Positions 9,337 through 18,751 are shown, numbered from the stretch's first letter. The stretch is 64,000 nucleotides of DNA from Pseudomonas taetrolens (GCF_900475285.1 NZ_LS483370.1:2432001-2496000), one strand, 5' to 3'. Notes: a model not told the origin generated them from the sequence alone. Made by a program: numbers and translations.

Positions 9337-10665
9337 TCATGCCACCGTTTTCATGTCCGCAAGCTGGGGATTTCGCGGGCGCGACACGCTCAGCCCCAGA
9401 AGTCCGCCGATCACCAGTGCCCCTGCCATGAAGTACATGGCCGCCTGGGTGTTGCCGGTGAGCTGCGTCAACCAGCCGACCACAATCGTGCTGAAGAACC
9501 CTGCGACATTCCCCAGTGAGTTGATCAACGCAATCCCGGCCGCCGCCGCAGCGCCGCCGACCACAGCCGTGGGCATGCCCCAGAACACGGGCAAGCTGCT
9601 GATCATGGCTGCGGTGCCGATGGTCAGACCGATCATCGACAGCAACAGGCTGTCGCCGAACAAGGTGCCGAACACGACGCCGCCAGCGCCGATAAAGGCG
9701 CAGACACCGAGGTGCCAGCGATATTCGCGATGGCGGTCGGAGCTGCGTCCCACCAGTACCATGCTCAGGGTCGCCACGGAGTAGGGGATTGCAGTCAGTA
9801 CACCGATGGCCCACGGTTCGGCCACGCCGCTGTTGCGGATGATGGTCGGCATCCAGAAGCTGATCACGTACTGCCCCAAGACCAGGCAGAAATAAACCGC
9901 GCCCAGCAGCCAGATTTTCGGATTCAATAAACCGTCGCGCACCGAATTTCGGGGCTTATCCATGGCTTCGCGGTCCAGGGCCGCCTGCATCCCGCGCTTT
10001 TCTTCGGGGCTGAGCCAGGGGGCATCGGCGATGCGGTCACGCAGCAGGAAGAACACTGCAGCCCCCAGCGCCACTGCCGGCAGGCCTTCAATCACGAACA
10101 GCCATTGCCAGCCGGCATAACCTGCGACGCCATCGAGCGACTGCATGATCAGCCCGGAAATCAGCGAGCCGAGCATGCTCGAGATCGGCAGGGCAGCGAT
10201 GAACAATGAAATCATCACCCCGCGCCGATGACTCGGGAACCAGGTGGTGAGGTAGAAAATAATCCCGGGGAAGAAACCGGCTTCGGCGACGCCAATCAGA
10301 AAGCGCAGCACGTAAAAACTCATCGGCGTTTCGATAAACATCATGGCGGCCGAGAGCAGGCCCCAGGTCATCATGATCCGTGCGATCCAGCGCCGGGCGC
10401 CAAACCGGTGCAGTGCAATATTGCTGGGGATCTCGAACATCAGGTAACCGACAAAAAACACACCGGCGCCTAACCCGTAAACGGCATCGCTGAACTTCAA
10501 GTCATCGAGCATCTGCAATTTGGCAAAGCCGACATTCACCCGGTCGAGGTAAGCCACCAGATAGCAGACGATCAGTAGCGGTATGACCCGCCACGCGGTT
10601 TTTCGGTAGGCCGATTGCAGGGCATGGTCCGGCATGTCACCGGGTTGCGGCGATAACGTGTTCAT
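9337..10665 (-). CDS. MFS transporter, anion:cation symporter (phthalate/tartrate permease-like) family
   Basis: 442 residues with twelve membrane segments. Helix 1-2 reads CYLVAYLDRVNVGFAKLQM, the signature of the ACS family that includes phthalate, tartrate, glucarate and 4-hydroxyphenylacetate permeases. FLIGVAEAGFFPGIIFYLTTW is the equally typical helix 4-5 region. It imports an organic acid with protons. The LysR gene and FAD-linked oxidase gene lie directly upstream on the same strand, so the three probably form an uptake-plus-oxidation unit for a 2-hydroxy acid. The substrate itself cannot be read. Confidence 0.85.
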   Translation of the reverse strand: MNTLSPQPGDMPDHALQSAYRKTAWRVIPLLIVCYLVAYLDRVNVGFAKLQMLDDLKFSDAVYGLGAGVFFVGYLMFEIPSNIALHRFGARRWIARIMMTWGLLSAAMMFIETPMSFYVLRFLIGVAEAGFFPGIIFYLTTWFPSHRRGVMISLFIAALPISSMLGSLISGLIMQSLDGVAGYAGWQWLFVIEGLPAVALGAAVFFLLRDRIADAPWLSPEEKRGMQAALDREAMDKPRNSVRDGLLNPKIWLLGAVYFCLVLGQYVISFWMPTIIRNSGVAEPWAIGVLTAIPYSVATLSMVLVGRSSDRHREYRWHLGVCAFIGAGGVVFGTLFGDSLLLSMIGLTIGTAAMISSLPVFWGMPTAVVGGAAAAAGIALINSLGNVAGFFSTIVVGWLTQLTGNTQAAMYFMAGALVIGGLLGLSVSRPRNPQLADMKTVA

Positions 10666-10719
10666 CTCGAGCCTCTTTCTTGTTGTTGTAGGGGCGTTCC
10701 TGAAATGGCAGGGCTCACC

Positions 10720-11658
10720 TCAGAGGGCGCGGCCTCCCGGCCAGTCACCGCATTCGCACATGCTGCGCACGACTTCGCGGATCAACTCACTGATCAGTGT
10801 TTTAAGCGGGCTGGCGGGCATCGAGGCACAGCTGCAGATACCCAGGGTTCTGGAAAATCCGTCCACGGCTATCCGGTGCGCAACCAGGCGCCCGTCTTCG
10901 ATTTCACGCATGGCCAGATTCAACGGCATGATGGTGTGGCCAATGCCGGCTTCGACCGCACTTTTGAGAATGTGTACCGAGTTGACCTCCATGGCGATAT
11001 CACCCGCTGCCAATCCGCGCTCTTTCACCGCACGCTCGACGAGGGTGCGCGTGCAGTGGCCATGGGCCTGGCTGGGGAACACCAGCGGCCGGGCCAGCGC
11101 TTGCGCCAGCGAAACCTCGCCCGCAGCAGGTGCGTCGGGGGCATTGGCCCGGTGGATGAGGTAAAAATCCTCTTCGATCAACGGACTGAACAGCACCTGC
11201 GGTGGCAAATCGAGAGAGGAAAACAGTGCCAGGTCTACGCGACCACGAGTCAGTTGATCCATGACATTACCGGTCAACTCTTCGTTGAGATGGAATGACA
11301 CCTGCGGGTAACGCGCAGCCACCGCGCGCAGCAATGGCATGGCGAGAAGGGTTGCAACACTTTGCGGCAGCGCAACAATGATCGATCCGCTGACCAACTC
11401 CGGGCTGCTGCTGACGGCGGCGCGGGCATCGACCAGATGTTTGAGCATGCCCAGGGCATATTCATAAAAGACCTTGCCGGCCTCACTGGGAGTCACCCCG
11501 TTGTGGCTGCGATGAAACAACTGCACACCCAGTTCGTCTTCCAGCGCGGACATCTGCTTGCTCAATGCCGATTGCGCCACATGCACCTGGCGAGCGGCCC
11601 GGGACAGACTGCCGCAGTCGATCACGGCGACAAAATATTTGATCTGGCGGATTTCCAT
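10720..11658 (-). CDS. LysR-family transcriptional regulator
   Basis: 312 residues. An N-terminal winged helix-turn-helix (MEIRQIKYFVAVIDCGSLSR, then AQSALSKQMSALEDELGVQLF) precedes a periplasmic-binding-protein-like effector domain. The style (helix LSKQMSALE, effector segment SVATLLAMPLLRAV) is close to the Nac/Cbl-like group. It lies between the FAD oxidase gene (53 bp upstream) and the MFS gene (54 bp downstream), all on the minus strand. It may control both and could sense the hydroxy acid they handle. AGGAAG upstream supports the start. Confidence 0.85.
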   Translation of the reverse strand: MEIRQIKYFVAVIDCGSLSRAARQVHVAQSALSKQMSALEDELGVQLFHRSHNGVTPSEAGKVFYEYALGMLKHLVDARAAVSSSPELVSGSIIVALPQSVATLLAMPLLRAVAARYPQVSFHLNEELTGNVMDQLTRGRVDLALFSSLDLPPQVLFSPLIEEDFYLIHRANAPDAPAAGEVSLAQALARPLVFPSQAHGHCTRTLVERAVKERGLAAGDIAMEVNSVHILKSAVEAGIGHTIMPLNLAMREIEDGRLVAHRIAVDGFSRTLGICSCASMPASPLKTLISELIREVVRSMCECGDWPGGRAL

Positions 11659-11711
11659 GGGGGCGCTTCCTGCAGGGCTCGTACATACGGGGCCGGTGAT
11701 GGTACAGCGCG

Positions 11712-13130
11712 TCAGCCTTTCGAGTGCCCGCGAGGAAAGATCTTCCCGGGGTTCATCAGTTGTTTCGGGTCGAGGGCCGCCTTGATCGCTTTCATGACGT
11801 CCACGGCATTCTCGCCGTGTTCAACGGCCATGTAGTGCTGTTTGGTCAACCCGATCCCGTGTTCGCCCGTGCAACTGCCGTGCATGGCAATCGCACGCTC
11901 GGCCAGCCGATGAGCCACCGCTTCGGCGCGCTGGACTTCACCCTGATCCTCGGGATCAACCAGAATCAACGCATGGAAGTTGCCATCACCCACGTGACCG
12001 AAAATCGGAGCGAGCAGGCCATTTTCGGCAAGGTCGGCGGCAGTGGCCTCGATACAGTCGGCAAGCCGCGAAATCGGCACCACGGCATCGGTGGTCAGGG
12101 CGCGGCAACCGGGACGCAGGGCCAGGGCCGCGAAATAAGCGTCGTGCCGTGCTTGCCACAAACGGCTGCGGTCTTCCGGGTGCACTGCCCACTCAAAGTC
12201 CAGCCCCTGATGCTCGTCGGCCACCATCCGCACCGTCTCGATCTGTTCCTTTACCCCTGCTTCAGAGCCGTGCAATTCGAAGAACAGCGAGGGCGCCTCG
12301 CGCAGTTGTGTTTTGCTGTAGGCATTGAGTGCGCCCATGGTCAACGCGTCGAGCAGTTCGATACGGGCAATGGGCACGCCGAGCTGAATCGTCTGAATGA
12401 CCGCGCGGACAGCAAGATCAACACTTGGAAATCGGCAGACGGCCGCCGAGATCGCTTCGGGAATCGGGTGCAACTTGACGGTCAGCTCGGCGATGGTCGC
12501 CAGCGTACCGCCTGAGCCCACCAGCAAATGCGTCAAGTCGTAGCCGGCCGAGGACTTGCGTGCCCGTCCGCCGGTATTGATCACCCGGCCATCAGCCAGC
12601 ACGGCGGTCATGCCCAGCACGTTTTCGCGCATCGTGCCGTAGCGCACGGCGTTGGTTCCGGAGGCCCGAGTCGCCGCCATACCGCCCAGGGAGGCATCTG
12701 CGCCCGGATCGATCGGGAAGAACAGTCCTGTGCCATGCAATGCGGCGTTCAACTGCTTGCGGGTCACGCCGGGTTGCACGGTGGCGTCCATGTCGTCGAC
12801 ACGGATCTCGAGAATTCGGTTCATGCCCGAAACATCAATGCTCACACCGCCGTGTGATGCCTGCAACCAGCCCTCCAGGGACGTGCCGCTGCCATAGGCA
12901 ATCATGGGGACATCGTTGCGATAGCAGGCGGCGCTGATGTCGACGATATCGTCAAGGCTGTTGGCGTACGCCACGGCGTCCGGCGGCATGGGGTCGAGTG
13001 CGGAAATATCGCTGCCATGGTGCTCACGCACGCTGGCCGCGGTAGAAAATCGTGTGCCGAGCAATTGGCACAGCTCATCGCGCAATGATTGCGGGAGGGC
13101 CGGGCGGTCACAAGCAGCAGGGAAGGTCAT
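11712..13130 (-). CDS. FAD-linked oxidase, D-lactate/glycolate dehydrogenase (GlcD/Dld) family
   Basis: 472 residues. The N-terminal PCMH-type FAD domain has YGSGTSLEGW and the conserved DPGADASLGGMAATRASGTN region. The C-terminal FAD-oxidase domain ends with GHVGDGNFHALILVDPE and HGSCTGEHGIGLTKQHYM, both hallmarks of GlcD/LDHD enzymes, whose His residues bind metal and substrate. These proteins oxidise D-2-hydroxy acids such as D-lactate, glycolate or 2-hydroxyglutarate to 2-oxo acids and pass electrons to quinone or cytochrome. GGAG precedes the ATG. With the downstream LysR and ACS transporter genes it suggests a carbon-source utilisation unit. Exact substrate unknown. Confidence 0.85.
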   Translation of the reverse strand: MTFPAACDRPALPQSLRDELCQLLGTRFSTAASVREHHGSDISALDPMPPDAVAYANSLDDIVDISAACYRNDVPMIAYGSGTSLEGWLQASHGGVSIDVSGMNRILEIRVDDMDATVQPGVTRKQLNAALHGTGLFFPIDPGADASLGGMAATRASGTNAVRYGTMRENVLGMTAVLADGRVINTGGRARKSSAGYDLTHLLVGSGGTLATIAELTVKLHPIPEAISAAVCRFPSVDLAVRAVIQTIQLGVPIARIELLDALTMGALNAYSKTQLREAPSLFFELHGSEAGVKEQIETVRMVADEHQGLDFEWAVHPEDRSRLWQARHDAYFAALALRPGCRALTTDAVVPISRLADCIEATAADLAENGLLAPIFGHVGDGNFHALILVDPEDQGEVQRAEAVAHRLAERAIAMHGSCTGEHGIGLTKQHYMAVEHGENAVDVMKAIKAALDPKQLMNPGKIFPRGHSKG

Positions 13131-13321
13131 CGAGCAATCTCCGGTTATTGTTCGCGGCGTAAAGCCTGCGGCATTTGTAGGGAGTTATCGCTCATCTTAG
13201 GCAGCCTTGGGTCAACACTCGTAGTGCTGATTTCAGATGGAGCCATCTGGAAAAGAGATGGCCATTAATGTCAAAAATGACCGGGCATGCACCTCGGTGC
13301 GTATTCCGCCGGAGTGGGTGT

Positions 13322-14239
13322 TCAGCGCCGGGCAGAGAGTTGTTGCGGCGCCAGAAATGCATCGTGGAAGTAGTTACGAAACGCCTGCATGGCCGGGCTG
13401 AACTCACGCTCGCGGTGCCAGGCCAGCCCCACGCTCATAGGCGTTACCTCGTCGGTGATGGTCAGGGTTTCGATGCGTTTGCCTTCCAGTGACCAAGGCC
13501 GGTGCACCAGGTCCGACAGGATCGCCACGCCGCTGCCATTGGCAACCATGCTGCGAACCGCTTCCACCGAGCTGGTACGCACGCGCACGTTGGGTTGACG
13601 CTGGGCATGCTCCCAATAACGCATGGCGCTTTGTTCGGCTTCGTCGACCGTCAGCAGAATGTAGGGCTCTTTCGCCACGTCATCGAGGCTGACCGCGGTA
13701 CGCTCACACAGAGGGTGATGGCTGGGCAGCCATAATCGGCGTTCGGAGTTGAAAAGGGTCTCCGAGATGATATCCGGGTGCGTCAGGTTGGCGGTGAGCA
13801 CAACCGCCATGTCGAATCGGCCCTCCAGCAGGCCTTGCTCGATGGCGCTGCGTTCTTGCTCATGGACTTCGATCGCCACATCCGGGTGCCAGTGCTCCAG
13901 CCGTTGCAGATGATGCGGCAAGAAATAACCGATGACGGTGTAACTGGCCGCCAACCGCAACAGGCCACTGGCGCGTATATCCGGCAGCGGGCTGTTCAGC
14001 GCGTCATCGACGCTGCGCAAAATCACGTAGGCCCGATTCAGAAAGTGCCGACCGGCATCGGTCAGGTTCATACCCTGGGCCGAACGCTGAAATAACAGCG
14101 TGCCAAGCAAGGCTTCCAGCTCCTTGATCGCAGTGGTGACCGCCGATTGTGAAATGTTCAGGTGCAGGGCTGCTTGAGAAATTTGCCCGACCTCGGCAGT
14201 GGCAACGAAATAGCGGACCTGGCGCAAGGTGAGTGACAT
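13322..14239 (-). CDS. LysR-family regulator, likely of the pxp operon
   Basis: 305 residues from the ATG at 14239 (an upstream in-frame start would add six residues). The N-terminal helix-turn-helix reads MSLTLRQVRYFVATAEVGQI, then SQSAVTTAIKELEALLGTLLF. A LysR effector domain follows. It is transcribed away from the YcsF/PxpA operon, with about 125 bp between starts. That gap contains two interrupted dyads of the T-N11-A kind bound by LysR proteins (see 14258-14298). Divergent arrangement plus operator makes it the probable activator of pxpA-accB-accC-pxpB-pxpC. The inducer is unknown. Confidence 0.85.
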   Translation of the reverse strand: MSLTLRQVRYFVATAEVGQISQAALHLNISQSAVTTAIKELEALLGTLLFQRSAQGMNLTDAGRHFLNRAYVILRSVDDALNSPLPDIRASGLLRLAASYTVIGYFLPHHLQRLEHWHPDVAIEVHEQERSAIEQGLLEGRFDMAVVLTANLTHPDIISETLFNSERRLWLPSHHPLCERTAVSLDDVAKEPYILLTVDEAEQSAMRYWEHAQRQPNVRVRTSSVEAVRSMVANGSGVAILSDLVHRPWSLEGKRIETLTITDEVTPMSVGLAWHREREFSPAMQAFRNYFHDAFLAPQQLSARR

Positions 14240-14257
14240 GAGGACTCCGGCCGACAA

Positions 14258-14298
14258 GGTATCTGTTTTTCAGAAGATACCCTATCTGTTAATAGATC
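14258..14298. promoter_or_regulatory. LysR-type operator between regulator and pxp operon
   Basis: GGTATCT at 14258-14264 is an exact inverted match of AGATACC at 14275-14281. A second dyad, ATCT-N6-AGAT, follows at 14284-14297. A strong recognition dyad plus a nearby activation dyad in a divergent promoter is the usual LysR arrangement. Confidence 0.6.
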
Positions 14299-14364
14299 TT
14301 CCCAAGGGGCAAGCAGGAATCTAACGTGGCCTGCATGAAGTCACAAGCGTCAGGAGCAAGCAGC

Positions 14365-15123
14365 ATGCAAGCAGTAGATTTCAATTCGGACATGGGCGAA
14401 GGCTTCGGCCCATGGACCATCGGTGACGGTGTTGACGATGAGCTGATGGCCTTTATCAGTTCAGCCAATATCGCCACTGGCTTTCACGCCGGCGACCCTG
14501 GCACCATGCGCCGCACCGTCGAGCAGGCCAGGCGCCTGGGGGTGGCTGTCGGCGCCCATCCGGGGTTCAGAGATCTGGTCGGCTTTGGCCGTCGGCACAT
14601 CAATGCGCCTGCGCAGGAACTGGTCGACGACATTCTTTATCAGTTGGGTGCCCTGCGTGAAATCGCCCGGGCACAAGGTGTCTCCCTGCAACATATCAAG
14701 CCCCACGGTGCGCTTTACATGCACCTGGCCCGGGATGAAGAAGCGGCCCGATTACTGGTGGAAAACCTCCAGCGCCTGGAACCCGGGTTACTGCTGTATT
14801 GCATGCCGGGGTCAGTGATCTGCCGGGTCGCCCAAGCGCTCGGCCAGCCCGTGATTCGCGAGTTCTATGCCGACCGTGAGTACGACCTCAGCGGCTCCAT
14901 CGTGTTCACCCGTCATGTACGCGCCCTCGATCCGGCCACCGTGGCCGCACGGGTGCTGCGCGCCTGTCAGGAGGGCGTGGTGCGCACGGTCGAAGGCGAA
15001 GACCTGAGCATTGAATTCGATTCCATCTGTTTGCACAGCGACACGCCGGGGGCTCTGGCGCTGGTCGAAGCCACGCGTCATGCGCTGGATAATGCCGGGA
15101 TCAAGGTGCGCGCACCACGCTGA
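14365..15123 (+). CDS. pxpA: LamB/YcsF family protein, 5-oxoprolinase subunit PxpA-like
   Basis: 252 residues from the ATG at 14365, which has CAGGAG upstream; the frame is open slightly earlier. It starts with the family signature [17 protein letters not shown] and contains [20 protein letters not shown] and [18 protein letters not shown], all standard for YcsF/PxpA. In E. coli and Bacillus, PxpA with PxpB and PxpC forms the ATP-dependent 5-oxoprolinase that opens pyroglutamate to glutamate. It is first in a five-gene operon that also carries biotin carrier and carboxylase genes. The true substrate of this biotin-containing version could therefore differ from 5-oxoproline. Confidence 0.85.
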   Translation: MQAVDFNSDMGEGFGPWTIGDGVDDELMAFISSANIATGFHAGDPGTMRRTVEQARRLGVAVGAHPGFRDLVGFGRRHINAPAQELVDDILYQLGALREIARAQGVSLQHIKPHGALYMHLARDEEAARLLVENLQRLEPGLLLYCMPGSVICRVAQALGQPVIREFYADREYDLSGSIVFTRHVRALDPATVAARVLRACQEGVVRTVEGEDLSIEFDSICLHSDTPGALALVEATRHALDNAGIKVRAPR

Positions 15124-15215
15124 TACCCAAGAAAGACGGGTACGCAGATACCCGCCGTTGAACAGCTCTTCATTTTTTGCCTGCCTTTCTACAAGTATTC
15201 CAAAAAGGAACTGAC

Positions 15216-15461
15216 ATGGCCGAACATAACGTCATTACCCCGTTGCCCGGGACCTTCTACCGTAAAGCCACTCCGGAATCGGCGAACTTCGTCGAAGCGG
15301 GGGACCAGGTCGGCGCCGATACAGTTATTGGCCTGATCGAAGTCATGAAGCAGTTTTCCGAATTGACCGCCGGGGCCTCCGGTCGCCTCAACGCCTTCCT
15401 GGTCGAAGACGGTGATCCGGTTGAACCGGGCCAGGTTGTTGCTTCACTCGATTTGATATGA
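15216..15461 (+). CDS. Biotin carboxyl carrier protein-like subunit
   Basis: 81 residues, a single biotinyl-lipoyl domain with no N-terminal extension. The biotinylation site is EVMKQF with K45 as acceptor, a variant of the usual AMKM. AAAAAGGAA lies just before the ATG at 15216. It sits 92 bp after pxpA and 10 bp before the biotin carboxylase gene, so it would carry CO2 from that enzyme to a carboxyltransferase. It is shorter than housekeeping AccB (about 155 residues) and is probably dedicated to this operon. Confidence 0.85.
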   Translation: MAEHNVITPLPGTFYRKATPESANFVEAGDQVGADTVIGLIEVMKQFSELTAGASGRLNAFLVEDGDPVEPGQVVASLDLI

Positions 15462-15471
15462 GGGGGCGATC

Positions 15472-16845
15472 ATGACTCAAGCCATTCATAAATTGCTGGT
15501 CGCCAACCGTGGCGAGATTGCCGTGCGCATTATTCATGCAGCCAAAGCACTGGGCATTCCTACCGTCGCGGCCTGCAGTGAGGCGGACCTTGACTCTCTG
15601 GCGGCACGGATCGCGGACGAAGTTCACCTGCTGGGCCCGGCCCGTGCGGATAAAAGCTACCTGAACGTCGAGGCGTTGCTGGCTGCCTTGAAAGCCACTG
15701 GCGCCAATGCCGTACACCCCGGTTATGGTTTTCTCTCGGAGAATGCCGACTTTGCGGAAGCGGTGATGGCCGCCGGAGCGATTTTCGTCGGCCCAGACCC
15801 CGATACGATCCGCCGCATGGGTGATAAAGCCGAGGCACGGCGTACCGCGCAAGCGGCGGGGGTCCCCGTGGTACCAGGCTCCCCCGGTGAACTGTTTGAC
15901 GTCAGTGCTGCGTTAAAAGCGGCTGAGTCGGTGGGTTTCCCCTTGCTGATCAAAGCCTCTGCCGGTGGTGGGGGGCGTGGTATTCGCTTGGCAGAAAACG
16001 CTCAACAGCTGGCTGAAGAGTTTCCTCGTTCACAACGCGAAGCCCAGGCAGCGTTCGGCAATGGCGCCGTCTACCTGGAGCGTTTTATCAGCAAGGCGCG
16101 GCACATCGAAGTCCAGGTATTGGGGGATGGCCAGCACGCGGTGCATCTCTTCGAGCGCGAGTGCTCGCTGCAACGGCGTCGACAGAAAATCTTTGAGGAG
16201 GCACCATCGCCGGTCCTCAGCCAGCAACAGCGCGAAACGCTCTGCGCCAGCGCCGTGCGCCTCACCGAATCCCTGAATTACAAGGGTGCCGGAACCCTGG
16301 AATACCTGTACGACGACGCGACAGGCGAGTTTTTCTTTATCGAGATGAACACCCGGATTCAGGTCGAGCACCCCGTCAGCGAATTGATCACGGGCGTCGA
16401 CCTGGTGCAGGAGATGTTGCGCATTGCTGGCGGCGAGCCGCTGGGCTACACGCAACGCGACATTCAACTCAACGGCGCAGCCTTGCAAATGCGGCTGAAT
16501 GCCGAAGACCCGGCCCGGGATTTTTTCCCCAGCCCGGGCACCGTCGAGTCGCTGAACTGGCCCCAAGGCGATGGGATTCGCGTCGACACCCATCTGTATC
16601 AAGGCTACCGCGTGCCGCCTTACTATGACTCGCTATTGGCCAAGCTGATCGTTCACGGCGCTGATCGCGCCGAAGCTCTGGCCCGAGCACGAATCGCTGT
16701 AGAGCAAACCACGCTGACCGGCATGGCCAGCACCCTGGCGTTGCACGGCGAACTGCTGGAGCAACCGTGGTTGCAGAGCGCCGACTTCAACACGGGCACC
16801 CTGGAAACCTGGCTGGCCGAGCGCCGCGCTGGAGGTGAAGCATGA
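15472..16845 (+). CDS. Biotin carboxylase (AccC-like) of the pxp operon
   Basis: 457 residues. N-terminal biotin-carboxylase domain (LLVANRGEIAVRI, GYGFLSENADFAEAV), central ATP-grasp with a glycine-rich loop (KASAGGGGRGIRLA), the catalytic ERDCSLQRRRQK-type segment seen as ERECSLQRRRQKIFEEAPS, and FFIEMNTRIQVEHPVSE. It carboxylates biotin on the preceding carrier protein using ATP and bicarbonate. The stop overlaps the pxpB start by 4 bp. It is likely a dedicated paralogue of AccC rather than the fatty-acid enzyme, because it is embedded among PxpA/B/C genes. Similarity to the biotin carboxylase half of urea carboxylase is expected. Confidence 0.9.
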   Translation: MTQAIHKLLVANRGEIAVRIIHAAKALGIPTVAACSEADLDSLAARIADEVHLLGPARADKSYLNVEALLAALKATGANAVHPGYGFLSENADFAEAVMAAGAIFVGPDPDTIRRMGDKAEARRTAQAAGVPVVPGSPGELFDVSAALKAAESVGFPLLIKASAGGGGRGIRLAENAQQLAEEFPRSQREAQAAFGNGAVYLERFISKARHIEVQVLGDGQHAVHLFERECSLQRRRQKIFEEAPSPVLSQQQRETLCASAVRLTESLNYKGAGTLEYLYDDATGEFFFIEMNTRIQVEHPVSELITGVDLVQEMLRIAGGEPLGYTQRDIQLNGAALQMRLNAEDPARDFFPSPGTVESLNWPQGDGIRVDTHLYQGYRVPPYYDSLLAKLIVHGADRAEALARARIAVEQTTLTGMASTLALHGELLEQPWLQSADFNTGTLETWLAERRAGGEA

Positions 16846-17714
16846 GCGAACCCATCCGCTACAGCTTTGGCGCCGATGAACATTTGTTCGCCGAAGTCAG
16901 CGACAGCATGTCCCTGGATGCGTTTTTCAAGGGGTTGGCCGTTACCCGTGCGGTGGAGCGTCTGGCGCTGGATGGCGTCCTCGATGTGTGCCTGGCCAAT
17001 GCGTCGTTCCAGATTCGTTTTGACCCGGACCGCATTGCTCCCCATACCTTGCTCGAAGCCGTCAAAGGTGCTGAAGCCGAGGCGGTGGCAGAGCGCACCT
17101 TGCAGACCCGGATCATCGAAATCCCGGTGCTCTACAACGATCCCTGGACCCACGAAACCCTGATGCGCTTTCGCGACCGTCATCAGGATCCGGACGCCAC
17201 CGACCTGGAATACGCTGCGCGGATCAACGGCCTGGCGGATGTCGAGGCATTCATTGCAGCCCATAGCGGGGCCCCGTGGTTTGTTTCGATGGTCGGTTTC
17301 GTCGCGGGTTTGCCATTCATGTTCCAGATGGTCGAGCGTGAACGTCAGTTGCAGGTGCCCAAGTACCTGCGCCCCCGCACCGACACGCCGAAATTGACCT
17401 TGGGTCACGGCGGTTGTTTTGGTTGCATTTACTCGGTGCGCGGCGCCGGCGGCTATCAGATGTTTGGCGTTACTCCGGCACCGATCTACGACCCGGAACA
17501 GAACCTGGCCTACCTGAAGGAACACATGGTGTTTTTTCGCCCAGGTGACATCGTGCAGTTCAAACCCATGGACCGTGAGGCCTATGACCACGCCGTGGCC
17601 GAAGTGGAAGCGGGGCGCTTCGACCTGCGGATTCGCCCGGTGGAGTTTTCGCTGGATGCGTTTCTGGCCGACCCGGTCGGCTACCCCAAATCGCTGCAGG
17701 AGGTATTGCCATGA
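16842..17714 (+). CDS. pxpB: PxpB/KipI-like allophanate-hydrolase-subunit-1 protein
   Basis: 290 residues; typical PxpB/KipI proteins are nearer 220-240, so it has extra N-terminal sequence. The AHS1 domain is seen in the central FVSMVGFVAGLPFMFQMVERE and TLGHGGCFGCIYSVRGAGGYQMFG stretches, which match the cyclophilin-like KipI fold. With PxpC it forms the ATP-using part of 5-oxoprolinase in E. coli; related domains act as the carboxyltransferase of urea carboxylase. It overlaps the genes on both sides by 4 bp. Given the biotin carrier and carboxylase next door, a carboxyltransferase-like role is possible. Confidence 0.8.
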   Translation: MSEPIRYSFGADEHLFAEVSDSMSLDAFFKGLAVTRAVERLALDGVLDVCLANASFQIRFDPDRIAPHTLLEAVKGAEAEAVAERTLQTRIIEIPVLYNDPWTHETLMRFRDRHQDPDATDLEYAARINGLADVEAFIAAHSGAPWFVSMVGFVAGLPFMFQMVERERQLQVPKYLRPRTDTPKLTLGHGGCFGCIYSVRGAGGYQMFGVTPAPIYDPEQNLAYLKEHMVFFRPGDIVQFKPMDREAYDHAVAEVEAGRFDLRIRPVEFSLDAFLADPVGYPKSLQEVLP

Positions 17715-18685
17715 TCAAGGTTATCAAGCCAGGTCTCGCCACCTCGGTACAGGATCTGGGCCGCGAAGGCTATTACCACTTGGGGATTCCGCCTTCCGGT
17801 GCCCTTGATCAGTATGCCCTGAGTGCAGCCAATCAACTGGTCGGCAACCCGGCCGGCCTGGCGGCGCTGGAATGCACGTTGCTGGGGCCTGAACTGGAGT
17901 TTCAGCAGGACGCCCTGGTGGCAATTTGTGGCGCGCACATGACACCACGGCTCGACGGCGCAGAAATGCACCACGACACCGCATTTTCGGTGAAAGCCGG
18001 GCAAGTGCTGCGCTTTGACTTCCCCAAGGCGGGCGCACGCACTTATATAGCCGTGGCCGGCGGGATCGATGTGCCTGTGGTGCTTGGCAGTCGCTCCACG
18101 TATGCCTTGGGCGCACTGGGTGGCTATCAGGGACGCAGGCTGGTCGCAGGTGATGAACTGCCGATCGGCGTTGCCAGTGGCAAGGGCCGTGCAGGCGCCA
18201 GCCTGCCCATGGCGCTGCGACAATCTCTGGGTGGTGAGATCACGCTGCGCGTCGTGCCGGGCCTGTACTACCACCGCTTGACCGAATCGGCAGCCAAGAG
18301 CTTCTTCGCCGAGTCCTGGACCGTCGGCTCGGAAGCCGATCGCATCGGCTATCGTGTCAAGGGTGGCAGCCCGCTGGACTTTCAACCCCGTGAACAACCC
18401 TTTGGCGCCGGCTCTGATCCGTCGAACATCGTCGACAGCTGCTACCCGATCGGTTCAATCCAGGTTCCGGCCGGGCTCGAGCCCATCGTGTTACTGCGTG
18501 ACGCGGTGTCCGGTGGTGGCTACGCGATGATCGGCACCGTGATCAGTGCCGACCTCGACCTGGTCGGCCAGATGCAACCCAACCAAAAGGCCCGGTTTGT
18601 GGCCGTCACCCTAGAAGAGGCGCTGGAAGCACGGCGTTCCTACAAGAAAAAGCTCAGTTGCCTGAGCACGCTGTTTCCTTCCTGA
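17711..18685 (+). CDS. pxpC: PxpC/KipA-like biotin-dependent carboxyltransferase family protein
   Basis: 324 residues with the AHS2 pattern from its start: MIKVIKPGLATSVQDLGREG, then GIPPSGALDQYALSAANQLVGN, and later TYIAVAGGIDVPVVLGSRSTY, all standard for KipA/PxpC and the urea carboxylase carboxyltransferase domain. It partners PxpB, and the two are fused in some bacteria. Last gene of the operon, followed by a hairpin at 18720-18751. The reaction is either ATP-dependent 5-oxoproline hydrolysis or a biotin-dependent carboxylation of an amide-like substrate. Sequence alone does not decide. Confidence 0.85.
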   Translation: MIKVIKPGLATSVQDLGREGYYHLGIPPSGALDQYALSAANQLVGNPAGLAALECTLLGPELEFQQDALVAICGAHMTPRLDGAEMHHDTAFSVKAGQVLRFDFPKAGARTYIAVAGGIDVPVVLGSRSTYALGALGGYQGRRLVAGDELPIGVASGKGRAGASLPMALRQSLGGEITLRVVPGLYYHRLTESAAKSFFAESWTVGSEADRIGYRVKGGSPLDFQPREQPFGAGSDPSNIVDSCYPIGSIQVPAGLEPIVLLRDAVSGGGYAMIGTVISADLDLVGQMQPNQKARFVAVTLEEALEARRSYKKKLSCLSTLFPS

Positions 18686-18719
18686 TTCTGCCCGAGCCTC
18701 CCGCGGGCCGCTTCAATCG

Positions 18720-18751
18720 ACAGGCCGTTGCACGTCACTGCAGCGGCCTGT
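18720..18751 (+). terminator. Hairpin after the pxp operon
   Basis: ACAGGCCG at 18720-18727 pairs exactly with CGGCCTGT at 18744-18751, and flanking bases extend the stem with one mismatch. A TGTGCTTG tail follows rather than a pure T run. It is placed 34 bp after pxpC, as expected for a terminator. Confidence 0.5.

Noticed and set aside
16653..17591. 312-codon minus-strand ORF within the pxp operon
   Set aside because: Opposite to accC/pxpB, which have clear family motifs and 4 bp overlaps. No plausible product.
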